DNA from: Hofstenia miamia
Taxonomy: Eukaryota; Xenacoelomorpha; Acoela
Length of the DNA stretch: 64,000 bases
Direction of reading: 5' to 3'
Assembly (NCBI GenBank): GCA_004352715.1
Contig: SCFE01000014.1
Coordinates: forward strand, 1,328,500-1,392,499
The position numbers and the translations under genes were made by a program. Below, piece after piece: positions 24,150-37,288 of this stretch. The stretch's first letter is position 1. Each line of letters begins with the position of its first letter. The notes beneath the pieces are model-generated. The model saw only the letters and a list, made by a program, of their open reading frames with translations, made no database searches and was not told the DNA's origin.

Positions 24150-24750
24150 AATTTCTTAACCAACTTTCTATATCCGCTAATCTTTCCGTTCTTCTTGCTT
24201 TCTAAATTTCGGTTCATTTCTACTGTTAAGTCTGTTATGTTACAAACCTTTCCTTTTCTCTAACTTTATAATGTCTCGCCTCATTCGTTTTAGCAATGGT
24301 CTATTTCCAGACTATTTCGATCTCCTTATGCCACATGACTTATTTGAAATTTCCAAATAATTGTGGTTACTCAAACTATTCTGTCAATATGTCTCTCCAA
24401 CGAGTTTGTCTTGACTGTTGGTTCCAGTGCTTTCATTATCAGTGTATCTGTTTTTCCATTTTAAACATTGTTGCTTTCTTCTCCATGCATTTCCATTTAC
24501 CGATTATTTTATGCTTCTATCATCCTCTTTCTTTCGCACTGCTCTACTCTTTCTCAGCTTCTTAGATTATGTATTTGTATATTCTGTGAGTACTACGACC
24601 TCAGCACTTATTAGGCTTTCCCCTCCTTGCTCTTTGACTTGTACAATATATCCAAGCCTCTATTTTCAGTGATAGCTCTTGCTGTTTAGTCTCTCGGTTA
24701 TTTCTTTTGCACCTAACTATTCCTATGGAGCATCATGCCTTTGGTATAGC
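24150..24750 (-). pseudogene. Strand-asymmetric purine-rich tract, possible decayed retroelement
   Basis: The + strand is pyrimidine-rich for ~600 bp, so the minus strand is purine-rich (A/G). Short Lys/Glu-rich stretches are readable on the minus strand (for example GKWKCMEKKATMFKMEKQ) but stops are frequent. It resembles the purine-rich tracts at 53.9-54.8 kb in style. I cannot assign a family. Confidence 0.25.
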
Positions 24751-25542
24751 CCACGTTCTAGTTGCCTTTAGGCTATTTTTACAACTTAATACTGGTTTTG
24801 CAAATGGACAGTCATCGAATATATTGTGGATATTTTAAAAGTTTGTATCCAGCATTTATGAAAAATAGGAAGTCAGTACATAGCATAGTTCTAATCATCC
24901 TTTATGTTGTTACAGTAGGGGCACCTGCATTAAAATTCAGAAGTCATGTTATCATTAATTATGAACAATATTAGTTCACATTTGAATGTGTGTCTTTTTC
25001 AAGAAATTTAAAATTTAATATCCACCTAATTTTTAACTACCCTTTATATAATATAACAAATTATTATATATATATTTTATATATATATATACATATATGT
25101 ACTATATATCACATAAGAGAGTTCAATGCCTTGCTTTTTTTAAATTTTCAATTTTACTGTTCATGAGACAATATTTCCTAAATTTCACTGCGCCACAATG
25201 AAAAAAATTCAATTAACATGCTGGTACATGGGTAAAGGATTGGTGCAAATGCCTAGGTAAGACCTTTCATTGGACCAGAATTATGGATACTTCTAGTTAT
25301 TACCAATATGTAAGTCATTTGTACAAATACAACCAAAGAAATGTTATAAAAAACCAGTTGAATACATGAAAAGTAAACACTATTTACAAAATATGAAGGC
25401 TGGTAACAAGTTGTATTGTTAGACATTTTAAACACAATATACATGTATTTACTGATTTTGTTATTCTTGATAACGTTGTAATTGTGATATATAAATGTAT
25501 TTTATAGACTCCCAATATTAAATTTTAGAGTAATCATTTTTC
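24751..25542. other. AT-rich intergenic DNA with a (TA)n run
   Basis: A (TA)n-rich stretch lies near 25060-25110. Nothing else recognised. Confidence 0.5.
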
Positions 25543-25839
25543 AGCAAGCATGGAGAAAATATGATATTACTAAATTTTTGAGCGATTATTTAACCATGTA
25601 ACCTAGAAAGATTATGAAATATGTAGTGCAAGCCATACTTCATTTTTTATCATTTTAGCAGCTCCCTTCTAGTGCGACAANNNNNNNNNNNNNNNNNNNN
25701 NAGCAAGCATGGAGAAAATATGATATTACTAAATTTTTGAGCCATTATTTAACCATGTAACCTAGAAAGATTATGAAATATGTAGTGTAAGCCATACTTC
25801 ATTTTTTATCATTTTAGCAGCTCCCTTCTAGTGCGCCAA
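25543..25839. repeat. 138-bp direct duplication around a 21-N gap
   Basis: 25543-25680 and 25702-25839 are near-identical direct copies. The differences I see are G/C in GAGCGATTA/GAGCCATTA, C/T in GTGCAAGCC/GTGTAAGCC and A/C in GCGACAA/GCGCCAA. They are separated only by Ns (25681-25701), consistent with two alleles placed end to end. Confidence 0.8.
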
Positions 25840-28800
25840 GCACTAATCAATTTTGAAAAAATTTGAAAAAAATTTGTTTATGCAAAAGTAAGAACTTCAC
25901 CAAGTTACAGAGCTGAATTTGAAAATATTTGATTTTTTGGGACCCCTAATATATGTATATATAAATTATAATTCCGACATATTTCCGCTTTACTGGTATC
26001 ATCAGGCAAATTGCTAAACTTTCCAAACTAATTTAATGTGTAGTCTATACAATACCAAAGAATGACCAATTGAAAATGATTTGTAGGCTTAGATAAACTT
26101 AATGCAAGCAAGATTTAATTGCTTATTTAATGGATGTTCTTGATTAGATATTTTAATGGTCTCACGAGATTTGGTAAAATGGCATTGTAAAATGGTCTTA
26201 AACTAATATCCAATTTATATTTTGATGCTAGAAACTTTTTTATATAGTTAATATAATATTCATGTGTTCTATATGCAGAATTTGAACAATTCTGACATTC
26301 GTATTTGTCCAGTAAAATCATTTAGCAAAATTGGTACTTTGTCTGTATTCTAAGCTATATGTGATGTTATAATAGTTGTGTATATAATCTCTTATATATA
26401 TATATATATATTTATTTTTTAAGAATAAATTCAAAATATCAGGAAAAATTTACACCTGGTGTATGCACATTGAAACGTAATTCAAAATCTGACATAAACA
26501 TCGCTTTTCAATTTCGATTTCTTGTGTAAGTGAACAGGGAGATACAATAAATAAGGCTGAAGTAGCAAAGACCTCCAAATTGTTATTAAATCAATTAACT
26601 GAAGCATTCGGAGATTTTTTAAAGAGGAACAGCCAATTTGTTTCAATTGCACTAACGTATTTAACACTAGCAAGTAAATAAATGGTTGTGAAAATATAAT
26701 AAATTTTATTTATTTCGAAGTGAACAATCCCACGTATTTGCAAAAGATAAGACTTTGACAATATGACAAACGATAAGACGGCAAAAATAAATAACTTTCT
26801 CAAATATATAAATTATTAAATTTACGTAGAAACCTTATTCTTTTGAAAATGATAGCATATGCCTACAGTCAAACTTTTTATTCTAACATATTTTAATATG
26901 TGATTCAGTCTTCATTGGGGGGAGAAACTTAGTCTGCAAGTAGATCCCAATTCTAAAGGCAATCCAATATCCTTGCTTTGATTAGAATCTATTTAGTTTT
27001 GTTAGGAGAAATGTAAAATTTATTACTACAACGGCAATGCTTGGTATATTTTAACGAACAGGTAATTGGATCTATACAGATTCCCTACATGTTTTGTTTC
27101 TTTAAAAACGTAATCAGTGCTCAATAGATAAGTGTGTTTTATTTTGAAATTTTATCATTCTTTTGTGTGAGCCTAAACTTTTAAAAACGTTGCATGAATA
27201 AAAATTTGTCAAGCTTAAAAAGGATAAAAAATATAATTCGCTCAAACTCCTTTGAGGATTTCATTAATATATTAATGATTCTTAAGGCATTTAAAATTTA
27301 AAAATGTTTTATGCATACAGGAAACAAATAAGATAATATAAATGTTTCTTGCTTTTTTGCCATATAAATTTGTATCCTAATTACTCAATTTACATTATTG
27401 TTTAATGCTGGTTATTGTTTACAGGATGTTGTAAATACTTGCGGATTAGCTGATGCGCTTTGTATTTCCATTTTTTAAAACGCAAGAATACATGAGATAT
27501 TTTTAGAAACAATTGTTTTCGTTCTCAGCCAATAGCAAATTACAAAATGACAATGAGCTATTCGAATTTTATTTGCTTTGATAATCCATCCGCTGATGCT
27601 TTTCGAGAATTATATTAAATTCAACATTTAAAATGCAAAATTAATCAAAAATAATTTAAGTTGAGATCTATTAAATTTCAATAATATGTAAATATTACTC
27701 TTTTAATATGGGTGTATTTACTGAAGCTAATGTCCTGCTAGTTATAAATAAACTCATTTTTTACTTTTTTGCAAATTCTAAATTATTTCAAATTTTTTGT
27801 ATAAATTAGACCTCAATGATGATTTTTTAATTACATTCTCCTACGTATGAAAATTTTTTTCATTTGAGGTAGAGGATTTCTGCTTTACCTATATATGGCT
27901 TTCACTTGTGTAACTCATTTTGGCAAAAATTATGCCAAATACTATTGGCTGATATTACCAATATGGGCAAAGAAATGTTTTCAATTGCATTAACATTTGC
28001 TTGCTAAATGAGAAATGATTGCTGTCATGCATGATCACACAGATCCATTATCAATTAGGTAAATTATAATAAGTAAATTTTTTCTTATGGTATTATTTTT
28101 TCCTTATCTTAACTGATTTGAAATCAATTTTGTTAACCTTCCCCAAGTAGGCTATTCATCATCAACATCTACGTACCTTAAATTACCTAATTAGTGATGA
28201 AAAATTTTTCTTCTCTAAGTATCATCTGAATTCAAAAAATAGGACTAACTTTCAAACATAACTTACTAAGGGCACTAAAATTAACTCAAATGTATAGTGA
28301 ATGCAATATAATTTATGAGAAATGTCTTGCAAAATAAAATTTGCATTTTAAGTTTTTAAATTTCAGTGGATAGGAATTATTATACGTTTTCAAATTATAG
28401 AATTTTTTTAAAGTGAATAAGAATGGAGCTTAAATAAGCGAAATGGGCATATACTTAAATGGAACTGCCCGGGCCTGGCTTCTTTGCTTGAAGATACAAA
28501 TGGAGCAATTCTTCAAATGCTTTCAAATTTTGGTTTTAGCTGCAACAAACCAAAACCCATTCATTTTTACTAAAATCTGTACAATTATATATAATAATGC
28601 GCGATAAATGTAAGTCTCTATATTCAGGCGGTACAATGTATTATATAATAACATATAGGTTACCACCTGCTCTTCCCCCAGAGATTAAATTACGACTACT
28701 AATGACTATACGTAATAATGTTTCATTTAAATTAGGCATTAATGTAGTTACTTAAAAAATTCTAAGAACTGCTATCATGCTATGAGCTAGAGATTTTAAC

Positions 28801-30284
28801 ACATATCACGGCAAATTTCAAGTTTCACTCATCAAGTGAGTATTATGTACAGTGAGAACTACATAGAGATCTAACATCTATCTGATAACGGTATTTTGTA
28901 AACAGGATGGTGTTTAACTTATTTCATTTACATTGTGCCAATTCATGGCAATTGATAGCAATCAATATACGTACATGATCATCACGATATATGTAATCAA
29001 CTAAGACCACATTCAACCTATAATTCACTTATTTTCCAATACTCGAAAATCGTTCTTGAAAAATATTAATAGATTCATTCGTAAATATGCTAAGCATTCT
29101 AAGTATATTTATAAATTATGTAAACACTGCAAATTCTGAGTTTTAAGGAATCCACGTATTTTTTTGTTTGTGGGAAAATAATTTTCTATAAAATGGGGTA
29201 GAAAAAGTACCTGTGATCTTATCAGAAATGCGTAAAGCAATGAAACTGGAAGTGAGAAAATGGTATTTGGAGATCATAAATTGTTAGCAAAGCAAATAAG
29301 AAGAATTCAGATGTGATTGATGAATTGTTTTCAATTTTATAGATTACTTGTAAAATGTACGGTTGTACAACAATAAAAATATTTACATTATGTACATAAA
29401 TGTATATAAATGCCTATAGATCAGTAGCTCATTGCTAAATTTATTTAAACCCTAAGTAACACAGAAATTTTTTCACAATTTGATAAAGCTTCTTTAAGGT
29501 TTTTTTTAAATTTTCCCTAAATAATAAAGATATGTCAACTCTGAAAACACTACTTGATAAAGACTTTGTACACGGCGCATCAGGATTAGTGTTGGGTGGT
29601 TTATTAAAAGAAAACACGTAGTTAAGGCTAATTATTTCTACAATGGACTTTAGACCGCTTTGTTATCGGAAGAATTTCCATGATTTTGTAAAAATCGGAT
29701 TATCCGTTAAAAAACAGTAAATATTTTAGTGTACTTCAAACACAGCAAAAATGAGTGAGACAAACACTCACCAAGTAAACAACTTTTGCAATTATATAAA
29801 AGATTATAAATTTTTTGATATTCTTACTATGCTTTGCGACAGGCTCAATTTTTTTAAAGTAATTTACATCTATTATTGCCATTTATAAATAATATGATGT
29901 TTTGAACTTTGGCAAATTTTTTAACATAGCATGTGTCCATATTGTTTTTTAACACTTAATGATTAGAATACGAGGATTTGATTCCCCATCTAAGGAAAAT
30001 GCTAATTTGATTTAAAAAAATATGTCATTGCAAAAAAGAGCTGCTCAATGATATTAGCAATATATTAATATTAGCTATAAATATATTTTCTTATGGGATC
30101 GTGGTTCTTTTTCAAATTGAGTATGTAGGCCTCTTATTTGAGGGATTATTAATTATAACCGCGTCACATAACTGACTTAGAACTGTATATCTTTATTCCC
30201 CAAAAAATTAGCATTTTTAGTGAGTGGCTAAACTAACAGGTCTGAACCCACTTGCACTATATAAATATAATTAAATATACGTGC

Positions 30285-30317
<33 letters not shown>

Positions 30318-30330
30318 GATAAAAAAATAT
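25840..30330. other. AT-rich intergenic DNA, no gene seen
   Basis: (TA)n runs occur near 26392-26411 and 30285-30308. A GC-rich phrase GCCCGGGCCTGGC sits alone near 28468. Otherwise no coding, RNA or repeat structure is supported in this 4.5-kb stretch. Confidence 0.5.
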
Positions 30331-30337
30331 ATATATT

Positions 30338-30360
30338 ATAGATAGATAGATAGATAGATT
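30338..30360. repeat. (GATA)n microsatellite at the 5' side of the LINE cluster
   Basis: Five GATA units directly precede the LINE ORF1 region. The LINE copy downstream ends in the same repeat (35696-35732), so this may be the 3' tail of another, now lost, copy or the insertion target. Confidence 0.7.
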
Positions 30361-32551
30361 GCGCTTGGGAAATTTACCACATTATTTTTGCAATCTAGAA
30401 ACATTAATTATTTACAATTTACTGATTTTACAATGCCTCTTTGCATTATTGCAGTAATTATGGTAAAAGGCAAAGTACGCTTACACACCATAGTAATCAT
30501 ACTGGGTGTTCAAAATGTACAAAAGAATGCTACAATACAGAAAATACATGTGAAGATTGTATATGCAAAATTCAATCAGATGAAGAAAAGATTATGTGTG
30601 GAAGATGCATTAAGATGTATCATACAAACTGTATTGGAATTAATCTTCATGCAAGTAAACTTATTATTGAAAAAACCGGAACATTGAAAGGGCATATTAT
30701 ATGGATATGTGAAAATTGTAGTGATACACTAAAAAATGACAATGATATAGTGAATGATGTTGAAAAAATAAATGAAAATTTTCAAAATGCTGTCAGTGAA
30801 ATGAAAAGCTATACAGACGTGCTAAATGAAAAGGCCCTAATAACATCAATAAGAATAGAGAAATGATCATATGAAGTGAGAATATGAGGGGATTCCTGAA
30901 AGTCAAAAAATGAAAAAATCAGAAAAAATAGAAGAAAAAAAGCAATAGTGCTCAAATTAATTGCTCACTTAGGCGGAGAAGACTTAAATGAAAATCACAA
31001 ATCTGATTTATATAGAGTCGGTAAATACAATTTAAATAGAAAAACTAGTAGATCAATTCTGCTAAGAATGAAAGAACATATTTTAGCTAAACGAATTTTA
31101 ATCGAGAAAATAAATTTATTGGAAAATCTAAAGGTCTTTCATCTGAAATAAATGAATTAAACATCAATAATATGGCCGTAACAGACAAAACTCAAATACT
31201 AAATCATTTAAATTCAACATTCAAAGAACTTGGACATTTCGATTTCGCAATGGCCATAGCACCCAAGACGCAATTCTATCTATTACTGAACAAATAAAGT
31301 GTAATATATCTCATAATAACTGCAGTTGTGTGCATTATTAGATTTAAGTAAGGCATTCAATTCAATGAATTTTGATATTTTGCAAGACAAACTTATAAAT
31401 TATTATTTTGGTACTAAGCCAATTAATTTTATCATTAACTTCTTAAAAATAGACAGCAGTGCGTAATATTAAACAGTAAAAAATCAAGTTATATTACGAC
31501 TGACTTGGCCCTATTTTATTTGCAATTTTTGTNATAATAAAACATGTTAAAAACAGCGACATTTACTAATATGCCGACGACACATGCCTAATAAGTACTG
31601 CAAAAAATGCTTTTGATGCTACAAAAAACCTCCAAACAGATATAGAAAAATTAAACAATTATTTTACAAATAATCAACTGAAACTAAAAATTGAAAAAGT
31701 CAATTTATAATTTTTTCACCGAAGGCACAAAAAAATCTAATAAATGATATAGAACTAAAGATAAATAATGAGTCAATAAAGCAAAATGATTCAGTCAGCT
31801 ATTTAGGAGTGGAGATAGATAATAAGATTCAAAAAATGACTGCAGGCATTAGATATCTTTATCACTTACGAAATGTAATATCAAGCAATTTTCATAAACA
31901 ACTGATACATGCTTTCTGTTTGTCTCATTTTCAATAATGTTCTTTTCTTTTAACTAACCTAAATTCGAAACATCGTATGCTTCTATCAAAGACATTTAAT
32001 TAGTGCATAAAACCCTAAACTTTGCACAAAAGCATGATGAAGCATCAGTATATCATAATAAATATAAAATATTGTCTCTGTTCTACCAAATTCATCTGCA
32101 TATGCTATCTATTTTATTTAAATTCAAATCTCTACAAACATCTCTCTTTTTCNATATATATATCACAAGGATTGAATAAAGAAGTGCAATTACAAGAAAA
32201 TGCTAGCTTAAAAAAACAAAAACAACTAATCGAAGAAGGAGAAGAAAGCAAAAATGTAAGATTTTATAATCGAAATTTATATANGTTCTACCAAATTCAT
32301 CTGCATATGCTATCTATTTTATTTAAATTCAAATCTCTACAAACATCTCTCTTTTTCCTTAATGACTATATTAAATTAAATGAACGATCGCAAAAGTTTC
32401 TGTGTTTAGATTAAAATTCTAATGGCTTTCATCACATATCAATTAAATTGTGGAATAATTTAGATTATGAAACGCGAATAGAAAAAAACTATAAAAATTT
32501 AGAAAAAAATTGAAGCAGTTTCTTCTAATAAAACAATATACATTAGGAGAC
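30361..32551 (+). mobile_element. CR1-like LINE, copy A (ORF1 and reverse transcriptase pieces)
   Basis: A rearranged and decayed copy. ORF1 with a PHD finger (30388-30866) and its middle part (30948-31151, LNENHKSDLYRVGKYNLN) come first. Then reverse transcriptase pieces follow: HSTQDAILSITEQIK (~31260-31300), LLDLSKAFNSMNFDILQDKL (~31330-31390, normally the catalytic Asp block), a YADDT box (~31571) and the post-catalytic block near 31800. ORF1 C-terminal sequence appears at 32166-32280. Endonuclease is missing between ORF1 and RT, so there is an internal deletion or mis-join. Single Ns lie at 31533, 32153, 32284 and 32552. A 70-bp stretch at 32083-32152 recurs at 32285-32356, bounded by Ns. 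Confidence 0.75.
30388..30866 (+). CDS. LINE ORF1 with PHD-type zinc finger
   Basis: The reading frame at 30441-30866 (141 codons) contains the C4HC3 ligand pattern of a PHD finger: CEDC, then MCGRC, then MYHTNC, and finally WICENC. It is followed by a Lys/Glu/Asn-rich coiled-coil-like tail (residues ~90-141). PHD fingers are known in ORF1 proteins of CR1-type LINEs, where ORF1p binds element RNA or chromatin. The frame closes early at 30866 and the continuation (30948-31151) is in another frame, so this copy is broken. It could also be a fragment of a host PHD protein, but its position before LINE pieces and the second copy of its downstream part at 32553 argue for ORF1. Confidence 0.65.
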
Positions 32552-32989
32552 NGGTGAAAACTTAAATGAAAATCACATATCTGATGTATATAGAGTTGGT
32601 AAATACAATTTAAATGGAAAAACTAGTAGATCAATTCTGCTAAGAATGAAAGAACCGATTTTAGCTAAAAGAATTTTAATAAATGCTAATAAATTTAAAG
32701 ATGACAATCCTTTTAATTATTCAATATATATATCACGAGGATAGAATAAAGAAGAGCAATTACAAGAAAATGCTAGTTTAAAAAAACGAAAACAACTAAC
32801 TGAAGAAGGAGAACAAAGCAAAAATTTAAGAGTTTATAATCAAATTTATATAATAAACGCATTGGAAATAGTTGGAACAAAATTGAAGTTTCACAAATGT
32901 GACTGACAAAGTGTAATTACAACAATATTAAACTGAAACTAAGCATTAAAAAAACAATATTACAAAGCAAACTTTACAAAAAGTTTTTG

Positions 32990-33680
32990 TCACAATATCA
33001 ATGGATGCTTATCAAAATTTATAGAATTTGAAGAAATTGTTCAAAATAATGATTATGATGCTATCGCATTACAAGAAACTAAGCTAAATAATGAAATCCC
33101 TGATGCCGCTGTACATATTCCAGGATATCATCTAATACGTAGTGATAGAGACATTAATAAATTTCAAGAAAATGGAGGAGGTGGTTTACTTACATATATT
33201 AGTCAAGATTACAGTCAGCATTTTCCAAAAATATTAAAGACACTACCTTCTCCGAATATTGAACTGCTAGCAGTTAAGTGTAGACCAACTTATCTTCCAT
33301 CAAACTATACAGACATTATAGTGATAAATATATACTGCCCACCGAAGAGACGTAAAAGAGCCATGGACAAAAAACCAACTAAGAAAGCAGATAAGTTATT
33401 GCATTGAGAAATATCTTAGAAATTTCATCATCATCTATAGATATGCAAACCAAAAAATACTCAAATGTGCAGAAGCATTAGGATTAACAAATCTAGTAAA
33501 CTTTCCAACATTTATGCCATCAAAAAGCCAAATTGATGCAATGTATGTTACAAACATTAATGAGTATTAATGCGAAATCCTCGCTTCTATTGGAAAAGTT
33601 GGCATTATCTATCATTATGAAATAGAGGTTGACCCACTTTACAATTGTCAAAACAAAGTTTCACGGAAGAAAATAATTAA
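32990..33680 (+). pseudogene. LINE endonuclease domain
   Basis: Residue blocks of the exonuclease/endonuclease/phosphatase fold are readable: YDAIALQETKLNNEIPD (the catalytic Glu in QET), YHLIRSDRD, a Gly-rich GGGGLLTYI turn and VINIYCPPKR. Stops appear after ~33400, where the phrases become shorter. In active LINEs this domain nicks the target DNA. Confidence 0.72.
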
Positions 33681-34437
33681 AATGATTATGATGTTGAAAG
33701 ACTAACATATGAATTACAAACAACAAATTGGACAGAACTTTTTACTAATTTAGTATCACAAACCAAGCACAAGTAATTGAAGAATATGTTTTATTTAGTA
33801 TGGAAAAATGCAGAAGCCATTTTAAATATAAAACTACGTCACATACTAGACTTAGAGATGAGAAACTTGCAACACTTGCTAAAAATAAACTGAGGCATGA
33901 AGTTCTGCAATATAGCAGAACTCAATGACTGAGGGCTTCTAAAAGTAATGATATATCTTTAAGAAACCAATTGTAAAAAGAAATAACAAATTTAGTTAAG
34001 AAATTACTAAAAATGCCATTTTTCAAATCTAACCAAAAATGAATTTCAATCTGAAATAAAAAGAAATTTGAAACATCAAATGAATCTTAAAATCGATCTA
34101 AATGAAGAAATTAACTTAAATAATTATTTTACAAGATTCAATGAAGATCAACATTTAGATGATAATGGAATTTTAATGAATGTTAGTGAGATAAAGATTG
34201 TAAAGTATTTCGAAAGATCAAAGTTTTTTCTGCGCCTGGGAATTCGCAAATTCCAAATTGGCTGTTAAAAACATGCAGGAAGGAATTATTAACACCATTT
34301 TCCCAAATATTTAATTATTCATTTGAATGCTACGATTATCCTGATCATTGAAAACATGCCTTAGTAACACCAATACCAAAAAGATCTGGACTCTCTGAAG
34401 TAAGAAATGCTAAAATGTTTTTACCAATGTAGGAACA

Positions 34438-35648
34438 ATGATTGGAAGAATTTTAGATTCTATTGTATTAGAAAAGTTCCAAGAAGAAATGAAAATAATT
34501 ATGGATCCACTGCAATCTGCTTATAAAAAGAATAGAAATTCAACTGATGCTTTATTATGTACAATAGATTCAATGGCTAAAACACTTAGCAATAAGGAAA
34601 CAGCAGTAGTAAAGGTCACATTCATTGATTATTCAAGTATGTTTAATACAGTACTTCAAAACAAATTATTAAATCAAATACATCCAATATCAAAAGAATT
34701 ATGCCAATGGATAAGAAATTTATTTTTCAATTTCAAAAAATGTGTCAAATTTGGAATATATAACAGAACAAAAGAGCAAAATGTATTTGTCGGAGTTCCA
34801 AAAGGAGGACCACTTAGTGGCCCCCTTTTACAGCATACACGGATAAAATTAATTCAAATATTGTTAATTACCCAAATGTAGATATAATGAAGTATTCCGA
34901 TGATACGAGAGTTTTGGGTAAGCTAATAACATCGACAGCTGAACAAGAATTTCTAAATTATAAAAATACAATGACAAACGTATTTGAACACTTTAAAGAA
35001 TTAAATCTGAAGATTAATGCTAGCAAATCATATGAAATAATTTTTGTACATCATAATGTAAAAAACATCAATCTAATGAATTATGTTAGAAAAAAGATCG
35101 AAATTAAAGAAAATTCAATAGCAATTGCAGAGTGTGAAATATTTAGGATTATACATAAATAATAAACTGAATTGGGAAAAACATGTTGAATCTATTAGAA
35201 AAAAATGAATTATATAGTATCATCAGTTTCATATTTACTAAACTATATGAAGATTGACCAAAAACTATATATATTCAATATGTTAATCAAGCCAAATTAT
35301 TTATATGCATCAAAAGTATTTGTAACAGGATTAACGAAAAAGGACATTAAAGTTTTAAAAAAACATATTAAATTATTCGCCAAGATTTCTAAACTAATCA
35401 AAAATCATTTATTTTCAATAATCAATAATGCATTCAAATCGCAATTTCTAAAAACATCAAAAAAGATATTAGACGATCATAATCATCCTTTAAATAAAAG
35501 ATTTCAGAAAAGCAGAATGGAAAATACTAGAACTTTACTAAGATCAATACTAACACACAAAGTACTATATACTAAGAGATTCATTCCAGCAGCAATTCAA
35601 TATGGATTAATAAGGAAGAATATCCAACATATAGAATTTTATTTATAA
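34438..35648 (+). pseudogene. LINE reverse transcriptase, three broken frames
   Basis: Frame 34438-34881 holds fingers and palm blocks: DPLQSAYKKNRNSTDALL, then VTFIDYSSMFNTVLQNKLL (first catalytic Asp), then GVPKGGPLSGPLL in place of the usual GVPQGS-type motif. Frame 34887-35162 carries the catalytic box as YSDD where YADD/FADD is usual. Frame 35205-35648 has the thumb and C-terminal tail, including NHPLNKRF and KRFIPAAIQYG, followed by the stop and the (GATA)n tail. Two frame breaks near 34850 and 35165-35205 make it non-functional. Confidence 0.8.
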
Positions 35649-35695
35649 GAGTGCACACAATTTTCCTATTTATATTTGTAAAAACATTTGTAGAG

Positions 35696-35732
<37 letters not shown>
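35696..35732. repeat. (GATA)n 3' tail of the LINE
   Basis: About nine tandem GATA units follow the RT stop by ~50 bp, matching the microsatellite tails on which CR1-type LINEs prime. Confidence 0.8.
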
Positions 35733-35735
35733 CTT

Positions 35736-37288
35736 AGTATTGATATTCATATTATTGTTAGAATTATCTTTTCAAAAAATTTAAGAAAATCATTTCTAAA
35801 GATTTTAATGCAATAACCTCACAAAATCTGCAAAATCATCCTAGACCAAGTATACTCAACTCAATCTTAATAAATGTATAGAGAGGTCACTAATTTTTTT
35901 GTTTGTATTATATTTATTTATTGAATATATTTCACGAACATATCTTTATTCGAAATATTTTAACGTATTTAATTTTCTTAGCATAAAATTAAAGATTCAA
36001 AATTTTTATAATATTTTCGGCAATTTAATAATTAGCCTAATACAAAAGAGTTATCCAAATAGATCTAAGCCATTTGAAATTTAATTACTCCTGTGTCACT
36101 CGGTCATATCAATTTTGAGGTTATCTTTTGAAAATATGCTGAAAAGTAATTTGAAATCTAGCAGTTTTTGATACTTATATATCCAAGAATATTTCGTCCA
36201 CATTTTGTCAATTGAAATATAATCGTAAAGGGAATTTTCTATAGCATAGTAGCAGGCGTGTAAATTCAAACCAAAATAAGTTGTCATTATAGTACTAACA
36301 GGAACCTAACCTCTATGACATTCACAAGTATTATCCTATGCACAAACTAAAACACTTGTCTAACTAGAACGGCTATAGAAAACCCAATTTGTAAGTACTT
36401 TAAACAAATGTGTAGCAAACGTTCTTGGTATTTTAATTATATTTATAAAGAGATAATTACATTCAAAAGAAATTTTAACAAATGTAGGCCATTGTTGAAC
36501 TAAAGGCTTCGTTAGAATAGAAAAGAAAAAATTGATTTTGAAATTCAGAGAAATTCATAGGCTGAATGATATTAAAAATTTCTAATTGGCAGAGCGTTAT
36601 ATATATATATATATATATATATATCATAAATAAAACTGCTGAAAACACTTCTTACTCTGAAGGCAACTGGAATTGTGAATTGTGACTTTGAGTGGAGTGA
36701 ATGATAGGCGATATCTTGATGAGCAAAGTACGTAATCGTGTTCTCAATGATTTGGAATGCCTTGTTTTCCTTAAAGAGATTTACTACACATAACTTATCA
36801 CTCAAACATGAATATGTCTAATGATATTATTTAAGTACTATCAAAAACTACTTATTAAGTTATTTAGATAAAGGATGAGGTCAATCATTGTTGACCAAAA
36901 TTTATGCATAAAAATTGCACGTTATCATGGTTCAATTTGCACTCTTTTTTGATAATTTACCAGTAGTCTCATACATTTGTGAATAATTAAATACTCTCAT
37001 CTAGACAATAATTATCATGAAATTAAATCTGAAATTTAATTTGCTAATGGACGTGTTTGAGGTATATATTTATATAACTGAACAAAACAAATTACTCTAA
37101 AGGAATATTGAAGTAAAGTTTCTAAATTACGAAAATATACAACCAATACCATGGATTTAATAGATGGCATTTCGCAAATCAAATATAATCAAAACTGCAT
37201 GCTTAAACAAAATTATAAACGTATTCCATAAGACGTCACGCTGTGACACAAATCCTTCTTTATTAAACTGAGTTGAGATTTGTAAACT
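35736..37288. other. AT-rich DNA upstream of the first receptor gene
   Basis: A (TA)n run lies at ~36598-36624. No coding sequence recognised. The last few hundred bases are the promoter side and 5' UTR of the receptor gene; no clear TATA or initiator can be singled out in such AT-rich DNA. Confidence 0.5.

Larger units (their letters stand above)
32553..35735 (+). mobile_element. CR1-like LINE, copy B (ORF1 end, endonuclease, RT, 3' tail)
   Basis: In order: the ORF1 middle and C-terminus (32553-32880, paralogous to 30973-31100 and 32166-32280), an apurinic-type endonuclease (~32990-33680), a reverse transcriptase (~34430-35650) and a (GATA)n 3' tail (35696-35732). The order ORF1-EN-RT and a microsatellite tail with no poly(A) are typical of the CR1/L2 group. 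Stops and frameshifts are frequent, so it is inactive. A LINE of this type copies itself by nicking target DNA and priming reverse transcription on site. Confidence 0.82.

Noticed and set aside
24296-24672. 89- and 84-codon + strand frames
   Set aside because: Ser/Phe/Leu/Cys-rich translations of the pyrimidine strand of a purine-rich tract, so they are shadows.
30338-35732. GATA repeats as a CRISPR-like or structured array
   Set aside because: Simple tetranucleotide runs without spacers in animal DNA; they fit LINE tails.
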